From NCBI GenBank assembly GCA_031271175.1, contig JAISWE010000066.1:1-38497 (forward strand): DNA of 38,497 bases, written 5' to 3'. Each line of letters begins with the position of its first letter. The first letter of the stretch is position 1. Below the pieces are notes generated by a model. The model saw only the letters and a program-made list of their open reading frames with translations, had not been told where the DNA came from and searched no databases. Origin of the DNA: Bacteroidales bacterium (GTDB lineage: Bacteria > Bacteroidota > Bacteroidia > Bacteroidales > UBA4181). Of the stretch, positions 8,964 to 18,000 are shown one piece after another. The position numbers and the translations under genes were made by a program.

Positions 8964-10718
8964 ATGAAAAAGTTAATTTTTTTAGTCATCCTCGCTTTAT
9001 TAAGTATAAGCGTAAGTATTTCTTTTAATTCGTGCAACAAAGACAAAGATGTTGCTGAGACCCCTGATCCTGACCCCGATCCTGATCCTGATCCCGATCC
9101 CGATCCTCCGGCCTATGAGATCACCACCGAAGTGTTCAAGACCACTCGCGAAGCCGAAGCTTTCGTCAACGGCGCCTACGGCCCGCTGCAAACGCTGAGT
9201 TCTTCCTTCTCCTTCCTGCTGGAGTCGCATACCGAAAGCACCATCAGTTTTGAAGGAGCGGAAACGGCGGGAGGTCCCGCAGCCAGCCGCTTGGAAACAG
9301 ATCCGGCCAACAGCTATGTCAACAAGCATTTCAATGCGTTTTACAACAGCATCGGCGTCACCAACAGCACCATTGAAAAGCTGGACTCCTCCAAGGTAAC
9401 CGCCAAACTTCCGCAGGCCGCCAAAGACTTGGTGCGGGGGCGGGCGCTGTTTGTCCGCGGGTTGGATTATCTCTACCTGGTACAGCTCTACGGGGAAGTG
9501 CCGCTACGACTGTCCACCCGCCCGCCGGTGCCTACGTACCGTACCTCCATTGACTCTATTTACGAGCACATCATCAAGGATCTGGAGGAAGCCGAAGCCC
9601 TCCTTCCGGAGTACGACGTCATCAGGTCTAATCCGAGCAAGGGCGCTGCCAATGCGCTGCTGGCGCGGGCATACCTCACCTGGGGGCACAAACCGCTTTC
9701 ACGGGCGCAGGTGGACGCCATCAAGAACGCGGACAGCGACCCGGCGCACAGCGTGGACAACGCCAAGCTGGAAAAGGCGGTGGAATATGCCAACAAAGTG
9801 ATCGCAAGCGACCAGTACCAACTGGAAACGGACTTTAACCAGAACTTCGGGGTAGCGCGGGAAAACCGTTCCGTTGAGCATGTTTATACCATCCACCACG
9901 ACGGCGACGGCCTGGGCGACGCGCAGGGCAACCACCAGACGCACTGCCCGTTCACCGCGCGGTTTAACCTGTGGACGGACAACCACATCGGCCCGGCGGA
10001 CGTGACGCTTCTCGACCGTTTTGAAGCCGGCGACAACCGTAAGTTGTTCTCCATCCTCGACGTACTGTACAATTCGGAAGAGAGCAACACAAAGTATGAG
10101 TACAAATTCCCCGTTACTTCGCCGCGCTACGGCAAGTTCATCCATCGCAGCAACTATCTCGCCACTCCCGCGGAAAGCCCCGGAAGGGAAAGAGCGCCGG
10201 GATCGGCGGCAGCTCAGCCGAACAACATCAACCGCATAGAACTACGCTATGCCGAAGTGTTGCTCTACAAAGCCGAAGCGCTGTTCTACCTCAACAGAGC
10301 CGGCGAAGCGCTGCCGATCATCAACCAGCTGCGCCAAAGGGCTTTCGGAAGCAATTCGCACAACCTGACCACGCTCACCGAAGCCGCCCTGCACAGGGAA
10401 TGGGACCTCGAACTGACCTTCGAACAAAAGCACTGGCAAAACCTGGTACGCTGGAAAAAACTGATTGCAACGGTAAAAACGGTCGATCAGTTTGAGTACT
10501 TCAAGTCGGATTATGCAACCGCGGACGCCGTGAAAACAAAGGCGAAAAGCATCGATGGCAGCCTTCAGGATGAAGATATCAATGCCGCTTTTTTTGCGAA
10601 GGTGTACAAGCACCTGCACGCAAAATTCGATAACATCAAAGGCAAACACTATCGTTTCCCGATACCGACCACCAGCGGTATCAATCAGGGTGTTGGTCCC
10701 CAGAACCCGGGCTATTGA
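8964..10718 (+). CDS. SusD/RagB family nutrient-binding outer membrane lipoprotein
   Basis: Lipoprotein signal (SFNSCNKDKD), EAEAFVNGAYGPLQ, RGLDYLYLVQLYGEVPL, INRIELRYAEVLLYKAEALF..., typical SusD. Confidence 0.94.
   Translation: MKKLIFLVILALLSISVSISFNSCNKDKDVAETPDPDPDPDPDPDPDPPAYEITTEVFKTTREAEAFVNGAYGPLQTLSSSFSFLLESHTESTISFEGAETAGGPAASRLETDPANSYVNKHFNAFYNSIGVTNSTIEKLDSSKVTAKLPQAAKDLVRGRALFVRGLDYLYLVQLYGEVPLRLSTRPPVPTYRTSIDSIYEHIIKDLEEAEALLPEYDVIRSNPSKGAANALLARAYLTWGHKPLSRAQVDAIKNADSDPAHSVDNAKLEKAVEYANKVIASDQYQLETDFNQNFGVARENRSVEHVYTIHHDGDGLGDAQGNHQTHCPFTARFNLWTDNHIGPADVTLLDRFEAGDNRKLFSILDVLYNSEESNTKYEYKFPVTSPRYGKFIHRSNYLATPAESPGRERAPGSAAAQPNNINRIELRYAEVLLYKAEALFYLNRAGEALPIINQLRQRAFGSNSHNLTTLTEAALHREWDLELTFEQKHWQNLVRWKKLIATVKTVDQFEYFKSDYATADAVKTKAKSIDGSLQDEDINAAFFAKVYKHLHAKFDNIKGKHYRFPIPTTSGINQGVGPQNPGY
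9066..9107 (+). repeat. Imperfect hexanucleotide tandem repeat (GAYCCY)x7 encoding (Asp-Pro)7
   Basis: gatcct gacccc gatcct gatcct gatccc gatccc gatcct in frame just after the lipobox of the SusD-like protein. Confidence 0.9.
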
Positions 10719-10743
10719 TAATAACCATTTAAAAGCAAATAAC

Positions 10744-11127
10744 ATGGCTATCACATTCAAGGCCCAGGAGCGGAGCGAACCGGGCGTAGCAGGCGGCGGC
10801 GTAAAGAGATACTACGCTTCGATCGTCCTCGGGAAAGAGGTATCGGTGGATGCGCTGGTAAAAGAGATCGAGAAATTCAGTTCGTTGAGCGAGCCGGACA
10901 TACGCGGCGCCATTCTGGCGCTGGAGAATGTCATTCAGGAAAAACTTTCCGACGGTCATATCGTTCGCTTGGACAAGATCGGTTCCTTTTATCCCGCGCT
11001 CAGCAGTTCCCCTTCGGATACGCCCGGAGAGGTCAGCGCCGCCAACGTGAAAAAAGTGGGCATCAATTACCGCCCCGGCAGTCGGATCATTGCCGGACTG
11101 AAAAATGCCACGCTGAAAAAAGCGTAG
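10744..11127 (+). CDS. HU/IHF-like DNA-binding protein (Bacteroidetes HU-like type)
   Basis: MAITFKAQERSEPG...KRYYASIVLGKEV..; RLDKIGSFYPALSS; VGINYRPGSRIIAGLKNATLKKA. Confidence 0.85.
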   Translation: MAITFKAQERSEPGVAGGGVKRYYASIVLGKEVSVDALVKEIEKFSSLSEPDIRGAILALENVIQEKLSDGHIVRLDKIGSFYPALSSSPSDTPGEVSAANVKKVGINYRPGSRIIAGLKNATLKKA

Positions 11128-11203
11128 TTCTCCTGATAAGTCGCGCAACTTTTCGCTGAAACTTGCTCAAGTTTTCATTGTATCCTGCGCAACTTTTGTC
11201 TCT

Positions 11204-11243
11204 AACCCGCGCAACTTTTTGAATAACGTTGCGCGGGTTTTTT
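11204..11243 (+). terminator. Rho-independent terminator after the SusCD/HU genes
   Basis: Perfect 12-bp stem AACCCGCGCAAC / GTTGCGCGGGTT (11204-11215 / 11228-11239) running into TTTTTT. Confidence 0.88.
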
Positions 11244-11270
11244 ATTATTGAAGGACAACCCCTCACCGCC

Positions 11271-11555
11271 TTATTTGATGTTTAAACGGGATTTTAATTC
11301 GGCTATTTCCCTTTCCTTCTCTTCAAGCTCTGCTCTCAGTTTGACACGTTCTTCCCTGCGTCCTTCTTCACGCCCTTCTTCGCGCGAAGTCGTAATGATG
11401 CTTCTTTCGTAACGACGCTGTTCCCTATGATGGTCATAATCCTCTTTCTCCTCTTCATTCAGGCTGTCGTAGAGCAGTTTCTCCCACGCAACAGCCAGAC
11501 CGGGAGCGGTAAAATCTTCGGGAATCGAAACTAATTGAGGGTGTCGCATTATCAA
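11271..11555 (-). pseudogene. Possible C-terminal remnant of an Rpn-type (PD-(D/E)XK) recombination-promoting nuclease/putative transposase
   Basis: 94 aa of acidic/coiled-coil tail (YDSLNEEEKEDYDHHREQRRYERSIITTSREEGREEGRREERVKL) typical of such C-termini; no nuclease domain upstream, and the reading frame closes before gcvP. Confidence 0.45.
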
Positions 11556-11609
11556 AGTCGGAAAAACATAGAACCAATAAAAAATCCGTACGGATTCTGG
11601 AAATGCGAT

Positions 11610-14435
11610 CTATCCGTTGATTGTCAACAGGTTTCTGTCACCGTAGGCGTCGTCGATGCGGCTGCTGAAAGCCCAAAATTTGTTGTCGCGTATCCACGGC
11701 AGCGGATACGCGGCGCGTTCGCGAGAGTAAGGATGTGTCCAGCGGTCGGCAACCAGACATTCTTCGGGATGCGGTGCATTGCGGAGCAGATTGTCGTTGG
11801 CATCGGCAACGCCGGATGCAATTTCTACGATTTCGCCGTGAATGCTGACGAGTGCTTCCACAAATCTGTCCAATTCCTGCAACGATTCGCTTTCGGTAGG
11901 CTCCACCATCAGCGTGTTGGCTACGGGAAACGACAGTGTGGGAGCGTGGAAGCCGTAGTCCATCAGTCGTTTCGCAATATCGGTTGCTGTGATACCTGTA
12001 TCTTTAAAGGTCTGGCATGACAAGATCATCTCGTGCGCCGCCATTCCGTTGGGATTGGCGTACAGCACGCCGTAGTACGGGCGAAGTTTTGCCGCCAGAT
12101 AGTTAGCGTTGAGTATTGCGGCGCAGGTGGCTTGCCGCAATCCGTCGCCACCCATCATGGTGATATAGGCGTGGGAGATGACAAGAATGCTGGCGCTGCC
12201 GAAAGGAGCCGCCGCAACAGCTTTGATGTTTTTTTTGCCGTTGCCCGCTGTCAACGGGTGTTCAGGCAGGTACGGCGTCAGGTGTTTCGCCGTACAGACG
12301 GGACCCTCGCCCGGACCGCCGCCACCATGTGGTATCGCAAAGGTTTTGTGCAGGTTGAGGTGACACACGTCGGCGCCCAGAAAAGCGGGATGCGTCAGCC
12401 CCACCTGTGCGTTCATGTTGGCGCCGTCCATGTACACCTGTCCGCCACAACGATGGATAATGTCCGTGATTTCAAGGACATTATCCTCGAAAACGCCATG
12501 CGTGGACGGATAAGTGATCATCAGGACGGCAAGACGCTCTTTGTGGGCTTCTGCCAGCTCTTTCAGGGCGGCAATGTCAATGTTGCCTTTCCCGTCGTCC
12601 GGAACGGTAACGATTTCCATGCCTGCCATTGCTGCGCTTGCCGGATTGGTGCCGTGTGCAGACGACGGTATCAATGCAACGCGGCGGATCGCCTGCCCGT
12701 TATCCATGTGATAGGCTCTGATGACCATTAAACCGGCGTATTCGCCCGTCGCACCGGAATTGGGCTGGAACGACACCGCGTCGAAGCCCGTGATCGCGCA
12801 CAACTGCTGCGACAGCTCCCCAATCAGTTCGTGGTAGCCTTCCGCCTGTTCGACAGGAACAAACGGATGGAGATTGCTCCACTGCGACCAACTGAGCGCT
12901 GTCATTTCCGTTGCGGCATTCAGTTTCATGGTGCACGAACCCAGCGGAATCATCGAATGGGTGAGCGAGATGTCACGCCGTTCGAGTTTTTTGATGTAGC
13001 GCATCATTTCCGTTTCGGAACGATGGCGACGGAAAACGTCTTGCTGCAAGTATGCGCTCTTTCTGACTGCAAAGTCGGGTAGAGCGGCAGATAGCGGATG
13101 AGGAGGGGCATTTTTCACGGGATGTTGCGCAAATATTTCCGCGATGTCCCGTATGTCGTTCTCCACAGTCGTTTCGTCTATGCTGATGCCGATGACGCCT
13201 TCTTCATACCTGAAATTGATGTGCCGTTCTTCGGCGGTTTTGCGGATGGCGGCGGCATGAGGAGCGCACACGCGGATAGTCAGCGTGTCGAAAAAAGTAT
13301 CATTGATAAATGTAAATCCGTGCGTCGCTATCTGTTCCGCCAGCGAGAGCGTCAGTCTGCGGATGCGCGAAGCGATGTTGCGGATGCCTTCCGCACCGTG
13401 GTACACGGCATACATACCCGCCATGATGGCGAGCAATGCCTGCGCCGTGCAAATGTTGGAGGTGGCTCGATCGCGCTTGATGTGTTGTTCGCGCGTTTGC
13501 AACGCCATGCGCAACGCGCGTTTGCCTTGTGTATTGACGCTTACCCCGATGATTCGTCCCGGCATGTCGCGTTTAAAAGCGTTGCGGGTAGCGAAGTAGG
13601 CGGCATGAGGACCGCCATAGCCCAACGGGATGCCGAACCGTCCCGCCGATCCGACTGCCACGTCGGCGCCCCACTCTCCTGGAGGCGTCAGCAGGGCAAG
13701 GCTCATCAAATCGGCAACTACCCCGACGAACATACCCGCTTCGTGTAACTTTGCGGTAAACGTACTGTAATCGTTGATGTTGCCGGTGCTGTCGGGATAT
13801 TGTACTGCTGCGCCGAACGTCCTACCGTCGGGTATGAAATGGCGATAGTCTCCTACCGTCACCTCAATGCCCAAAGGTTCGGCGCGCGTGCGCATCACTT
13901 CAACGGTTTGGGGAAACAGCCGCTCGTCGGCAAAGAAGCGACACACCCCGTTTTTTACGGCTTCGCGCGACCGCAACCGGAACATCATCAACATGGCTTC
14001 GGCAGCCGCCGACGCTTCGTCCAGCAGGGATGCACCGGCAATATCCATACCTGTCAGACCGGCAACCGCAGTCTGGAAATTGAGCAACGCTTCCAGCCTT
14101 CCTTGAGAAATCTCCGCCTGATACGGCGTGTAGGAGGTGTACCACGAAGGATTTTCCAGAATGTTACGTTTGATGACCGGCGGCAGAAATGTGTTGTAGT
14201 ACCCCAGCCCGATGTAGGTACGGTACAGTTTGTTTTTCGCAGCGATTTTCGCCAATCTATCCAAATAGGCGGCTTCGCCGATACCTGCCGGCAGGTTGAG
14301 CGGTTGCGGCAGTCTGATGTTTGCCGGCAGCGTTTTGTCGATAAGTTCGTCCACAGAAGCAACGCCAATAGCGGACAACATCTGCGGAATCTCCTCTTCG
14401 CGAGGTCCGATGTGACGGGATACGAAATTTTCCAT
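11610..14435 (-). CDS. gcvP: Glycine dehydrogenase (aminomethyl-transferring), P protein
   Basis: MENFVSRHIGPREEEIPQML; GSCTMKLNA; PLP lysine region HLNLHKTFAIPHGGGGPG; start set at MENF rather than the 25-aa upstream extension. Confidence 0.96.
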   Translation of the reverse strand: MENFVSRHIGPREEEIPQMLSAIGVASVDELIDKTLPANIRLPQPLNLPAGIGEAAYLDRLAKIAAKNKLYRTYIGLGYYNTFLPPVIKRNILENPSWYTSYTPYQAEISQGRLEALLNFQTAVAGLTGMDIAGASLLDEASAAAEAMLMMFRLRSREAVKNGVCRFFADERLFPQTVEVMRTRAEPLGIEVTVGDYRHFIPDGRTFGAAVQYPDSTGNINDYSTFTAKLHEAGMFVGVVADLMSLALLTPPGEWGADVAVGSAGRFGIPLGYGGPHAAYFATRNAFKRDMPGRIIGVSVNTQGKRALRMALQTREQHIKRDRATSNICTAQALLAIMAGMYAVYHGAEGIRNIASRIRRLTLSLAEQIATHGFTFINDTFFDTLTIRVCAPHAAAIRKTAEERHINFRYEEGVIGISIDETTVENDIRDIAEIFAQHPVKNAPPHPLSAALPDFAVRKSAYLQQDVFRRHRSETEMMRYIKKLERRDISLTHSMIPLGSCTMKLNAATEMTALSWSQWSNLHPFVPVEQAEGYHELIGELSQQLCAITGFDAVSFQPNSGATGEYAGLMVIRAYHMDNGQAIRRVALIPSSAHGTNPASAAMAGMEIVTVPDDGKGNIDIAALKELAEAHKERLAVLMITYPSTHGVFEDNVLEITDIIHRCGGQVYMDGANMNAQVGLTHPAFLGADVCHLNLHKTFAIPHGGGGPGEGPVCTAKHLTPYLPEHPLTAGNGKKNIKAVAAAPFGSASILVISHAYITMMGGDGLRQATCAAILNANYLAAKLRPYYGVLYANPNGMAAHEMILSCQTFKDTGITATDIAKRLMDYGFHAPTLSFPVANTLMVEPTESESLQELDRFVEALVSIHGEIVEIASGVADANDNLLRNAPHPEECLVADRWTHPYSRERAAYPLPWIRDNKFWAFSSRIDDAYGDRNLLTING

Positions 14436-14818
14436 TGAAGTTTTAATTTGCGGACAAAAATAAGTGATTCGGACAAACGAAAAAATAATTTTTATGCACA
14501 ATTCATTCACCGTTTGGTGAAGAACAAGTTTGAGGTGTTATATCTGGCAGGATGTCGCTTTACTTTACCTTCCCCACGTTCGGATGAGGTTATACCTGCC
14601 AAGTCCACTCGTTTCTTTACAAACGATGTTGCTATTCATCAGGGATTGTTCCGCCGGTATAAAAATCGTCCGGTTACAGAATGTAAAAACAATCGTCTTA
14701 AAACATCTGAAAAATAACAATCTAAAAAATAACACGCATTTTATTGTAAAAATTATCGCTAAAATAATTATTTTATATAAATTTCAGAGTATTTTTGATG
14801 ATTTTCATTTTAAACTCG

Positions 14819-14826
14819 TATCTTTG
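14819..14826 (+). promoter_or_regulatory. Putative -7 element TATCTTTG upstream of the P-II gene
   Basis: Matches TAnnTTTG about 22 nt before the ATG at 14848. Confidence 0.5.
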
Positions 14827-14847
14827 CAAAAAATATATCTTTTTAAT

Positions 14848-15195
14848 ATGAAAAAAATAGAAGCGATTATTCGTAAAACCAAATTTGAAGAGGTCAAGGA
14901 AGCATTGTTGAATGCCGAAATTGAGTGGTTCTCTTACTATGATGTGCGCGGTGTGGGGAAAATGCGGCAGGAGCGCATTTACAGAGGGGTGGTGTACGAC
15001 ACCAGTTATATCGAACGGACAATGCTCACCATCGTGGTACGCGACATGAACGTGGAACGTACGGTTGCCGCCATATTGGACACGGCACAAACGGGAGAAA
15101 TAGGAGACGGACGCATCTTCGTGTCCGCTGTTGAGGATTCTATCCGTATCCGAACAGGCGAACACGGCGATATATCCCTGTATGATGTTGAATAA
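14848..15195 (+). CDS. glnB: Nitrogen regulatory protein P-II
   Basis: MKKIEAIIRKTKFEEVKEAL; T-loop with YRGVVY (uridylylation-type Tyr); AQTGEIGDGRIFV; IRIRTGE; adjacent to an ammonium transporter. Confidence 0.93.
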   Translation: MKKIEAIIRKTKFEEVKEALLNAEIEWFSYYDVRGVGKMRQERIYRGVVYDTSYIERTMLTIVVRDMNVERTVAAILDTAQTGEIGDGRIFVSAVEDSIRIRTGEHGDISLYDVE

Positions 15196-15219
15196 TGTAT
15201 CACCTGAAAAATATTCGTT

Positions 15220-16548
15220 ATGAAAAATAAATCAGCATATATAATCGGCGCATTGGTATCGTTGTTCAGTGTTTCCGCTGTGGCGCAGGATGGAAATACC
15301 GCCGTGTTGGACAGCGGGAACACCGCATGGATGATTGTCGCCACCATTCTGGTAATGTTCATGACCATTCCGGGTTTGGCGCTGTTTTACGGCGGTCTGG
15401 TACGCCAGAAAAACCTGTTGAGCATCGTCATGCAATGTTTCGTTCTTGCAGGGGTGATCAGCATTTTATGGTTTTCGTTCGGATACAGTTGGGTATTCGG
15501 CACGGGATTCGCTGACAGTCCGCTGGGCTTCATCATCGGTGGGTTCGATAAGGTATTTTTGCTCGGCATCGGTTTGGATACGCTCAATCCGTTGGGCGGG
15601 AATATTCCCGAAACACTGTTTGCACTGTTCCAGTGCATGTTTGCCATCATCACTCCGGCGCTGATTATCGGTGCGTTTGCCGAGAGAGTGAAATTTTCAG
15701 GCTATCTGCTGTTCATCGTTCTGTGGTCTATCGTCGTGTATAATCCGTTGGCACACTGGGTTTGGGGCGGCGGATGGCTGCAACAGATAGGTGCTATCGA
15801 CTTTGCCGGAGGTACGGTAGTACATATCAATGCCGGTGTATCGGCTTTGATGATGGCGCTTTTGATAGGGAAAAGAAGGGGGTACAAACCCGGAAAGCCC
15901 ACCACGCCGCACAATGTCACTTTCGTGTTTCTCGGAGCGGGATTTCTGTGGCTGGGATGGTTCGGGTTCAATGCGGGAAGCGGGCTTGCCGCCGACGGGC
16001 TTGCCGCCAACGCTTTTCTGGTGACGCACATCGCTACGGCTACCGCTGTGGTGGTGTGGATGGTAATCGACTGGGTGCGCAACGGTAAGCCAACGGTAGT
16101 GGGCGCCAGTACCGCAGCAGTGGCGGGATTAGTCGCCATCACACCGGCGGCGGGTACGGTAGATATATTCGGCGCATTTGCCATCGGTGCAATATCGTCG
16201 ATAACGTGTTTCATTATGGTGGCAGTGGTGAAGGAAAAACTCGGATACGACGACTCGCTGGACGCCTTCGGTGTACATGGCATAGGCGGTATCATCGGGT
16301 CTGTACTCACAGGCGTGTTTGCTACACAATCCATCACCGGCGCCGACGGAGTGCAGGGCGCACTCTACGGCGACCTGCACCAGTTGTGGATACAAGTCAT
16401 TGCCACGCTTGCCACCATCGTTTACAGCGCCGTGCTGACCGTCATCCTGTTTTACATCGTGGACAAAACGGTGGGCGTAAGAGTGACTTCACGCGTGGAA
16501 GAAGAAGGACTCGACATCTACGAACACGGCGAAACGCCATACAATTAA
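15220..16548 (+). CDS. amtB: Ammonium transporter
   Basis: DSGNTAWMIVATILVMFMTIPGLALFYGGLVRQKN; GGTVVHINAGVSAL; DAFGVHGIGGIIGS. Confidence 0.96.
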   Translation: MKNKSAYIIGALVSLFSVSAVAQDGNTAVLDSGNTAWMIVATILVMFMTIPGLALFYGGLVRQKNLLSIVMQCFVLAGVISILWFSFGYSWVFGTGFADSPLGFIIGGFDKVFLLGIGLDTLNPLGGNIPETLFALFQCMFAIITPALIIGAFAERVKFSGYLLFIVLWSIVVYNPLAHWVWGGGWLQQIGAIDFAGGTVVHINAGVSALMMALLIGKRRGYKPGKPTTPHNVTFVFLGAGFLWLGWFGFNAGSGLAADGLAANAFLVTHIATATAVVVWMVIDWVRNGKPTVVGASTAAVAGLVAITPAAGTVDIFGAFAIGAISSITCFIMVAVVKEKLGYDDSLDAFGVHGIGGIIGSVLTGVFATQSITGADGVQGALYGDLHQLWIQVIATLATIVYSAVLTVILFYIVDKTVGVRVTSRVEEEGLDIYEHGETPYN

Positions 16549-16643
16549 CGACCGCCATCAAATGGAAAATGGAAAATGAGAATTTTCGGGGCAAACACGT
16601 CATACAATGATTTTCAGCATTTTTAATCCTGAAAAAATTATTG

Positions 16644-16651
16644 TACCTTTG
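16644..16651 (+). promoter_or_regulatory. Putative -7 element TACCTTTG upstream of hypC
   Basis: Matches TAnnTTTG about 18 nt before the hypC ATG. Confidence 0.5.
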
Positions 16652-16668
16652 TCCGAAATTTTCGCAAA

Positions 16669-16908
16669 ATGTGTCTGGCTGTACCCGGAAAAATTGTTTC
16701 CATTGACACTTCGGTGCCCGAACTGAAAACGGCAAAAGTTGATTTCGGAGGCATAGTGAAGCATATCTGCGTGCAATGGGTGGATGTGCAGGAAGGCGAT
16801 TACATTCTCGCTCATGCGGGAATGGCTATATCCGTGCTTGATGAAGGAGAAGCCCTGCAAACGCTGGCGGATTTTGATGCTATTGCTCGCGCTCTTGAAT
16901 CCGATTAA
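16669..16908 (+). CDS. hypC: HypC/HybG/HupF family hydrogenase assembly chaperone
   Basis: MCLAVPGKIVSID N-terminus; VDFGGIVKHICVQWVDVQEGDYILAHAGMAISVLDEGEA. Confidence 0.95.
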   Translation: MCLAVPGKIVSIDTSVPELKTAKVDFGGIVKHICVQWVDVQEGDYILAHAGMAISVLDEGEALQTLADFDAIARALESD

Positions 16909-16914
16909 CCGCTT

Positions 16915-18000
16915 ATGCAATATATTGACGATTACCGGAACAATACGCATATACAAACGTTGGCACGCGCTATCAACAGGAAAGTGGCACACGAATGGAA
17001 CATCATGGAAATTTGCGGCGGACAGACGTATGCAATAGCACGGTACCGTTTGGAGGACTTGCTTCCCCCTGAGGTGAGGCTGTTGCACGGGCCGGGTTGT
17101 CCGGTGTGCGTCACCTCTGAAGAAGTCATAGACCATGCGCTGGACATTGCTCGCCATCCGGAAGTAATACTGGCTTCTTTCGGCGACATGATGCGGGTGC
17201 CGGGTAATGAAACCGACCTTTTGCATCTAAAAGCACAAGGCGCCGACATTCGCCTGTTGTATTCGCCGCTTGATGCCGTAGAACTTGCAGCAGCAAACCC
17301 CGCGCGCGAAGTGGTTTTTTTTGCCGTCGGCTTTGAAACCACTATCCCCGTGCATCTGGCGGCGTTGCAAGAAGCGCGGCGGCGCAAAATGACGAATTTT
17401 TCCTTGCTGTGTTCTTTCTTTGCCGTTGCGCCGGCTATGGAAATGATTGTACAGCAACCCGACAACCGCGTGGATGGATTTCTGGCGGCAGGACATGTGT
17501 GCGCCATCACGGGAAATGCCGCCTGCCGCCGATTGGCTGCACGATATAAACATCCCGTAATAATTACCGGTTTTGAACCCGTTGACTTGTTATATGGACT
17601 GTATCGGTGCATCTGCCAACTGGAACGGAACGAGGCACAGGTAGAAAATGCCTATAAACGGGCAGTTCCCGAAAACGGAAACACCGTAGCACAGGCGTTG
17701 ATGAATGATGCGCTGGATACGGTGGGCTGTAAATGGCGCGGCATAGGATACATTCCCGATAGCGGATTCGTTCTCAAAGCCAAATACTCGGCTTATGACG
17801 CAACAGGGAAATTTCCCTTCGAAAACACAAAACACCTCACCAACACCCGCTGTATTTCCGGCGAAATCATGAAAGGCAAACTTTGCACGGCAGACTGTCA
17901 CTGTTTCGGGACAGAGTGTACCCCCGAACATCCTGCGGGCGCACCTATGGTGTCTGCCGAGGGCGTGTGCGCAGCCTATTACCGATACCGACAACCATGA
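16915..18000 (+). CDS. hypD: Hydrogenase formation protein HypD
   Basis: MEICGGQTYAIARYRLEDLLPPEVRLLHGPGCPVCVT; CISGEIMKGKL. Confidence 0.95.
   Translation: MQYIDDYRNNTHIQTLARAINRKVAHEWNIMEICGGQTYAIARYRLEDLLPPEVRLLHGPGCPVCVTSEEVIDHALDIARHPEVILASFGDMMRVPGNETDLLHLKAQGADIRLLYSPLDAVELAAANPAREVVFFAVGFETTIPVHLAALQEARRRKMTNFSLLCSFFAVAPAMEMIVQQPDNRVDGFLAAGHVCAITGNAACRRLAARYKHPVIITGFEPVDLLYGLYRCICQLERNEAQVENAYKRAVPENGNTVAQALMNDALDTVGCKWRGIGYIPDSGFVLKAKYSAYDATGKFPFENTKHLTNTRCISGEIMKGKLCTADCHCFGTECTPEHPAGAPMVSAEGVCAAYYRYRQP

Noticed and set aside
12033-14438. Several 200+ aa plus-strand ORFs (12033..12731, 13098..13748, 13800..14438)
   Set aside because: Antisense to gcvP and lacking domain signatures.
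14436-14530. Possible glycine riboswitch upstream of gcvP
   Set aside because: The leader is short and A/T-rich; I could not see the conserved tandem aptamer motifs.
14541-14612. TGGCAGG ... CCTGCCA inverted repeat between gcvP and glnB
   Set aside because: Only 7 bp, widely spaced, no flanking duplication; compatible with chance.
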